Source: JAWKOK01 sp963765875 (lineage in GTDB: Bacteria > Chloroflexota > Anaerolineae > Caldilineales > Caldilineaceae). From it: 61,700 bases of DNA. Each line of letters opens with the position of its first letter. Position 1 is the first letter of the stretch. The stretch covers positions 1 through 61,700 of the forward strand of contig CAVXYK010000023.1 in NCBI GenBank assembly GCA_963765875.1. The letters run 5' to 3'. Both the position numbers and the translations under genes were made by a program. Shown here piece after piece: positions 57,276 through 61,700 of this stretch. The notes under the pieces were generated by a model. The model worked only from the letters and a program-made list of their open reading frames with translations, had not been told where the DNA came from and did no database searches.

Positions 57276-58867
57276 GAGACTGTAAAATAGAGTGTGTAAA
57301 TGGTATGACTCCAATAAGTCAGATAAGATAGGCGAAACTGACAACGAAAGGAGCAGACCATGACACGCAAGAACAGTCGACAAGAACCGGTCCATCTACC
57401 AAGTGCGGAGGAGATCCAGAGCGAGCTTGCCCAAGTGGAGTCAATCGATGACTTTTTTGGCAAAGAAGGCGTATTCAGCAGACTGTTTGCCCGCACGATG
57501 GAAGAGATGCTGGAAGCAGAACTGAGTGCCCAGCTCGGTTATGAGAAGTACGAAGTTAAAGTGGTCGCAACAGCGGCAATAGCCGGAACGGGAAACGAGA
57601 GACCCGACTACAGACATCGGCCGGCGACCAGAAGATTCAGGTGCCTCGGGACCGAACGGCGATTTTCAGTCGCCCCTGCTGGATGAGAAGCGTAGAAACG
57701 AACTGGAGCGCAAGATCACGGCGCTCTACGCCAAAGGGACATCGACACGCGATATCCAAGAGATGATCGCCGATCTCTATGGGGTTGAGATCACGGCGGC
57801 CACGGTCAGCGCCATCACGGATAAGGTCTGGCCACTGGTGGAAGAGTGGCAAAATCGTCCCTTGGCTGCGGTCTATCCCGTTGTCTATCTGGATGCGATT
57901 CACGTCAAGCTGCGTCGAGAAGGCAAAATCGAAAATGTGGCCGTCTACATTGTATTGGCGGTCGATACCGATGGACACAAAGACGTCCTAGGCAACTGGG
58001 TCGGTGATGGTGGGGAAGGAGCAATTCTGGCTGAATGTGTTGACCGAGATAGAGCCGGGGGGTTGAGGATATTTTGATTGTCTGTGTTGATGGTCTGACG
58101 GGATTCTTTGCAAGCCATGAAGCGCTCTTTCCCCAGAGCAGTGGTGCAGCGTTGTGTGATTCACCAGATTCGACACACATTACGCTACGTGAGCTGGTCG
58201 GACCAAAAAGAATTCATGAGTGAGCTCAAGAGAGTTTACCAAGCCGCGACTAGAGAGGAAGGGGAAACCAACTTGCTCAAGCTGGCCGAAACGTGGGGAG
58301 AAAGATATCCGGCCGCTATCCGCTCTTGGGAAAACAACTGGACAGAGCTATCGACTTTCTACGATTATCCGGCCGAAATTCGACGACTCATTTACACCAC
58401 CAACATGATTGAAGGCTACAATCGACAGTTACGCAAGGTCACCAAGAACAAAGCGGTTTTTCCAACCGATAAGTCTATTCGTAAATTGCTCTACCTGGCA
58501 CATCAGGAGATTGCGAAAAAGTGGACCATGCCGATTGCCAACTGGGCCAAAATTCGCAACCAGTTTGCGATTCGTTTTGAGGGCAGATTTCCACTTTGAT
58601 GCACAATGTTTACATAAGGTTGAGTTCGAGGATGACCCGCAAACCTTGACAGCAATCCAAAATGTGCTGATTTCCTGCGGGCGACGGATGACCGAGCGGA
58701 GGGGAGCACGCACAAGCACCGTCGCTCTCTCCATTTTGGCACATTTTGGACCGCAGTCAAGGTCAAGCCCTACGGGTTGCTAGCCTGAGGAGGCTCGGGA
58801 ATCACTCACAGAGGGGAGCATTTTCTTTCTATTGTCAATCCGTTTACACACTCAATTTGACACACCC
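57276..58867. mobile_element. IS256 family element with 8-bp target duplication
   Basis: 1592 bp. Terminal inverted repeats of 28 bp match at 21 positions, including the shared GAGTGTGTAAA core (57290-57303 and 58840-58853). The target duplication TCTGACGT occurs at 57268-57275 and 58868-58875. A 24-bp imperfect inverted repeat (CCTTGACAGC...AATGTGC) lies in the 250-base tail after the transposase. Confidence 0.9.
57360..58599 (+). pseudogene. IS256 (mutator) transposase, several frameshifts
   Basis: A Transposase_mut protein of about 410 residues in several frames. In order: EGVFSRLFARTMEEMLEAEL and SAQLGYEKYEVK, then NSGNSRNGK..., KIQVPRDR, ALYAKGTSTRDIQEMIADLY, VVYLDAIHVKLRREG with the first catalytic Asp, VCVDGLTGF with the second Asp, VVQRCVIHQIRHTLRYVSWS, and TTNMIEGYNRQLRKVTKNKA with the catalytic Glu. 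All DDE residues are present, but frames break near 57.57, 57.66, 58.02 and 58.10 kb. AAAGGAG precedes the ATG. Errors in the sequence or decay could both explain it. Confidence 0.85.
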
Positions 58868-59386
58868 TCTGACGTTGTATAGAACGACGGATTTGCGCCG
58901 ATGCGAGACCGGATTTGAGTTTGTTGCGCTTGCGCTGACGGTCGCCCTTGAGAGTGGTCAATTCTCGAGTCATTTCCTGCAACTCTCGCATGGCTTCAGA
59001 GGGCGGTGTCCAGAGGTCCGGCCGCTGTGTGGAACAGAAATCAGCAATGAGCCAGGCATCAAGAGCATCGTTCTTGTGTCGTTTTAGCTTGCTCTTGCGG
59101 TAGGCATGAGTGCGAGATGGATTGACCACGCTCACATCGTAGCCTTGTTGATGCAGGAAGCGGGCCAATTCGTCGCCATAGCGCCCTGTGGCTTCCAGGC
59201 AGGCATGCAGTTGCTTCACATCGTGCCTGCGCAGCCACTTCTGCAAGGTGCGATGGCCACTGGGCGTGTTGTTGAACTCTTCAATGATGAAGTGCTCGTT
59301 GTCTGCACTCAGTGCAACATCAAACGTAGCTTTGGCAATATCGATACCGAGAATGTGCATGTTCGTTGACTCCTTGATTGTTATTC

Positions 59387-59589
59387 GCCGTCTGCCTTTC
59401 TTCACCCTGGTGAATCCAGGCTCATCCTGTAAGAGGCCTATGATTGTGTCCGAACTTGTGCAGACGACTTGAAGCGGGAGCCAATCTCTCCAGCGAGTTC
59501 GCAGACCAAGGGACGCGACGACTTCACCGCTTCTTGCCTTTACCGGTACTTCAGGAACGAAATGGAGGCTACGCCCCCATTTCGTTCCT
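59387..59589 (-). ncRNA. Candidate IS110 bridge RNA
   Basis: Minus-strand order: a 13-bp perfect 5' hairpin (59577-59589 with 59553-59565); a target loop closed by GAAGCGG/CCGCTTC (59527-59533 with 59471-59477); a donor loop closed by GTCGTCTGC/GCAGACGGC (59460-59468 with 59387-59395). In the target loop, CGCGTCCCT (59509-59517) equals the left target plus core on the element's strand, and TGGAGAG (59486-59492) is complementary to the core plus right target. In the donor loop ACACAATC (59442-59449) equals the element's right end at 56770-56777. This is the published IS110 architecture. Confidence 0.75.
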
Positions 59590-59605
59590 ATAATACAACA
59601 TACCA

Positions 59606-59698
59606 GGGACGCGGAGCCTCCGAAGAGGAGGCGGAGCAGGGTGAGGCGGGGAACGTTGCAATCGATTCAGTCTGTCTCAATTTGCTTTGAACACACCC
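59606..59698. repeat. REP-like element, right half
   Basis: GGGACGCGGAGCCTCC...GGAGGCGGAGCAGGGTGAGGC completes the palindrome begun at 56709. TTGAACACACCC (59687-59698) faces GGGTGTGTTCAA at 56678. Confidence 0.65.
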
Positions 59699-59755
59699 AC
59701 CTCAAATCGTGAATTGTTGAATATGGATTCTACGACCTTCATCCCTGGTGATGGT

Positions 59756-60678
59756 CTATCCATACCAACGATGCACGATCGTCGATGCAGCTACGCTCCC
59801 CGCCACTGCGGCTTCGATGCCGCCGGACCAACCCTGTACGTCTCCAGCAGCATAGATCCCCTTCATATTTGTCTCCTGCTGTTCGTCCGTCTTGAGGTAC
59901 CCCATCTCGTTCAACTCCAAGCCGAAGCGGTCGATCAACTTCTTTACAAGGTCGGATTGCTCTTCTGGTGGTGTCCAGAGCAACGTTTCAGCTTCGACAC
60001 GCTCGCCTGTGTCGAGCAAACCGCCTCAACTTTGCCGTCGGTCTGCTCTATGGTATCGATTTCGCCGCGGTGAATCGAGATACCCAACTCGATCATCTCC
60101 TGCTCAAAGGCTGGATCGAGTTCGATGTCGACATTGTTTAGGATGATCTTGATACGTTGCGTCCAGTTCTGCACCATTTTTGGGAAGTGCGTCGCCTCCA
60201 TTTCATAGTTGGCGACGACGGCCCAAATTCGGTCACGATTTTCATAGCCGTCACAGAATGGACAGGGAATGATTGTGTTGGCCCATGCTTCGACAAAACC
60301 ATCGATGTCTGGAAAAACGTCATGATAGCCAAGGGTGAGAATTACAATCCTTGTCGTTAGCCGTCCACCCTCTTTCGTAGAAATGACATAATCGCCGTTA
60401 TCGCCTTGATCTACGTCAGTCACCAACTCACGGCGTAGCTCGGCATGATTGTAGAGGTTGATCTGCTGCCAGGCCTGCTCGCGTATTTCGGCGGGCAGCA
60501 TCCCGTCAAGGCCAAGAAAGTTGTGAACGCCATGTGACGCTGCGTTGCGTGGCGGTGCCGGCGCATCGAAGACAACGACCTTCTTGCGCGTGCGTGCCAA
60601 TACCAGGGCAGCCTGCATTCCTGCCGGTCCACCGCCAATAATTGCTACGTCAATTTGCTCGATCGTTTCCTTTGTCAT
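59756..60678 (-). CDS. Thioredoxin-reductase-like FAD oxidoreductase (one frameshift)
   Basis: About 306 residues. FAD site VAIIGGGPAGMQAALVLART, NFLGLDGMLPAEIREQAWQQ, the redox pair IIPCPFCDGYENRD, the NAD region IWAVVANYEMEATH, and near the end GIYAAGDVQGWSGGIEAAVA. The frame changes near 60.01 kb, after which LLWTPPEEQSDLVKKLIDRF continues normally. This is the class II thioredoxin reductase-like fold; CPFC fits a disulfide reductase. AAAGGAG precedes the ATG. It lies 37 bases after the methyltransferase gene and likely shares its operators. Confidence 0.88.
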
Positions 60679-60715
60679 CTTGCACTCCTTTATTGCTCAA
60701 TACTCCGAAAAACCG

Positions 60716-61343
60716 CTATCCAGTTCGTACAAAGACGTAGGCAAATGCGGACTTCCGGTATCCTATGCCTCTCTGTATGTTCTCCAAATATTCTTTTGTG
60801 ACGGCAAGATCCTTGTTGGGCACAAAGTACTGCTCCAGGTCCTTTGTGTTGAAGCGGAAATTTGTCGCTCCGGCGCTTGACCACACCAACAAGTTCGTAG
60901 TTTTCATCCAGGTAGGCCATGCCCGCATCCCCATGACTGTTGTTCGCCAGCAACCAACCGCCGATCTTCAAATATCGTTTGCAATGCTGAGAAATGAATC
61001 CGGCATATTGCGAGACAAGCAGATCAAACGATTCGTCACGCTCGGGCAATTGCGTAGCGTAGTCCTGATGAACAAACTGAACCTGTGCCTCCTGTGCATA
61101 GATCTTGCGTTGGGCGATTAGCTGCTGTAACTCCGGCGTGGCGAAAAACTGTTTGGCCCGCTTCTCCATATCCACATAGGTCACCATTGGAAAAACGAAT
61201 GAGGGCGTTGCATGGACAAAGCTGCCGGGATAGAGAACACGCTCAACGTCGAAATGTTTGGCTATGCACTCAAACATCCCCAATCGTTCATCGGCTCTGT
61301 CGAGATGATATTTGTGATAAAGAGCAAGGGCGTCTTTTTGCAC
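60716..61343 (-). CDS. SAM-dependent methyltransferase-like protein (one frameshift)
   Basis: About 208 residues. The start GTG has AGGGA upstream. YHKYHLDRADERLGMFECIA leads into VERVLYPGSFVHATPSFVFP in place of a classical motif I, then MVTYVDMEKRAKQFF, VQFVHQDYATQLPERDESFD, LLVSQYAGFISQHCKRYLKI and GGWLLANNSHGDAGMAYLDE. This is the class I methyltransferase pattern, with a weak SAM loop. A break near 60.88 kb changes frame to NFRFNTKDLEQYFVPNKDLA and the end AFAYVFVRTG. Substrate unknown. Two GTTACA palindromes lie upstream. Confidence 0.65.
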
Positions 61344-61368
61344 AATTTGTTCCCTCTGTGAAAAATAT

Positions 61369-61441
61369 GTTACAATTGTGTAACGAGGGTGCAGCATAAC
61401 CCAGCATCCATCGAATGTCAAATATGTTACAATCGTGTAAC
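61369..61441 (-). promoter_or_regulatory. Two palindromic operators before the methyltransferase gene
   Basis: GTTACAATTGTGTAAC (61369-61384) and GTTACAATCGTGTAAC (61426-61441). Each has a 6-bp arm, a 4-base spacer and an ATAT flank. Centre spacing is 57 bases. The first lies 26 bases before the start. Confidence 0.65.
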
Positions 61442-61700
61442 TTTATTCACGATAGAGCGACGAAGGACCGGCGGCTAAGAAAGTCGGCGATTTGAACGGT
61501 CTGCCAATGTTTAGTTCGCACGCCCACGTGCGAATCGCTCATGGCGATTGACGTGATTATTAGCGCAGACCCGTGGGCACGAAGGGCGTGCGCACTAAAC
61601 AGCTAAATCCATGAGATAAATAATCGCCAGTCCTCTAAGCGACATGTCTCTTTTCAGAAGATCGGGAAAATGTTAGTGAACAAAACGCAAAAAAAGATTC
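61442..61700. other. Intergenic with a 17-bp inverted repeat
   Basis: Arms 61509-61525 and 61584-61600 pair at 16 of 17 positions (GTTTAGTTCGCACGCCC type). No gene is seen before the window ends. Confidence 0.45.

Larger units (their letters stand above)
56786..59360 (-). pseudogene. IS110 family recombinase, interrupted by IS256
   Basis: The N-terminal half (59360 to 58868) holds the DEDD RuvC-like domain: MHILGIDIAKATFDVALSAD with Asp7, ACLEATGRYGDELARFLH with Glu, and KLKRHKNDALDAWLIADF with the Asp pair. The C-terminal half (57275 to 56786) holds the Tnp domain: LLCSIPGLGPTTAARFLAEV and AYAGLIPAHATSGTSVRKRP with the catalytic Ser, then the last helix. Removing the IS256 and one 8-bp duplicate gives an unbroken 324-residue protein (LASAQIRRSIQRQIRFMEQE across the junction). 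The start has AGGAG upstream. No other damage is seen. Confidence 0.9.
56771..59605 (-). mobile_element. IS110 element inserted in a REP-like palindrome, itself interrupted by IS256
   Basis: The element lies between TGGAG-AG (56764-56770) and AG-GGACGCGG. The dinucleotide AG on the plus strand, CT on the element's strand, is shared by both junctions, as expected for an IS110 core. Without the IS256 insertion it is about 1.23 kb: a short right end (56771-56785), the recombinase, and a 245-base upstream non-coding region with bridge RNA structure. There are no terminal inverted repeats or target duplication, also typical. Confidence 0.85.

Noticed and set aside
56786..59360. Two independent transposase genes on the minus strand
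   Set aside because: The two halves join in frame once the IS256 and one 8-bp duplicate are removed, so they are one interrupted gene.

Overview
The window looks like a piece of a GC-rich Chloroflexota genome, probably Anaerolineae/Caldilinea-like. The evidence is indirect: an ECF sigma factor next to a TPR-CHAT protein, a SorC-regulated sugar-type cluster, secreted proteins ending in an LPV-x-x-R tail, and many palindromic intergenic repeats. There is no rRNA, tRNA or CRISPR array that I can recognise.

Layout. (1) 0.6-6.3 kb: an arsenic island on the minus strand (arsR, ArsP-like permease, arsC, small thioredoxin, acr3) with a matching ArsR box before arsR and before the permease, next to a CopZ-like Fe-S/zinc protein and a YnfA-type membrane protein. 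(2) 6.4-24 kb: a copper and periplasmic redox region. It holds DUF3105 and DUF2085 membrane proteins, a thioredoxin-like lipoprotein, a cytochrome c lipoprotein, a Met-rich protein, a DUF411 lipoprotein, a CopB-type ATPase, an acyltransferase-like protein and L,D-transpeptidase, csoR-copZ-copA, a Tat-exported multicopper oxidase, a DsbA-like protein, Lgt and a TlpA-like thioredoxin. (3) 24.4-30.1 kb: an NtrB/NtrC-like pair with a degenerate AAA+ domain, then lipoprotein-OmpR regulator-sensor kinase with a Met-rich sensor loop. Three near-identical boxes (before the Met-rich protein, before the oxidase and before this operon) suggest one copper regulon. (4) 30.4-38.8 kb: ECF sigma factor, anti-sigma-like protein, TPR-CHAT protease, secreted subtilase and a secreted DUF5666-repeat protein. 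(5) 39-53 kb: a catabolic cluster with solute-binding protein, two Gfo/Idh/MocA oxidoreductases, MttB-like methyltransferase, glycyl radical enzyme, Dabb protein, pentose-phosphate-epimerase-like protein, zinc alcohol dehydrogenase and SorC regulator. (6) 54-61.7 kb: DoxX, FAD proteins, a methyltransferase under two palindromic operators, and an IS110 element interrupted by an IS256 element.

Most notable points. The IS110 upstream region folds as a bridge RNA whose guide segments match both the insertion target and the element's own end, and the target is a REP-like palindrome whose relative lies at 12.8 kb. The IS256 insertion has an 8-bp target duplication, and removing it restores the IS110 recombinase frame exactly. 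Two thioredoxin-fold genes carry in-frame TGA exactly where redox cysteines belong, each followed by a bacterial-SECIS-like hairpin at the expected distance, so they are selenoprotein candidates. About forty single-base frameshifts fall in 5-38 kb and in the IS256 element, while genes in 39-56 kb are nearly all intact; many look like consensus errors, so frameshifted genes are reported as one gene.
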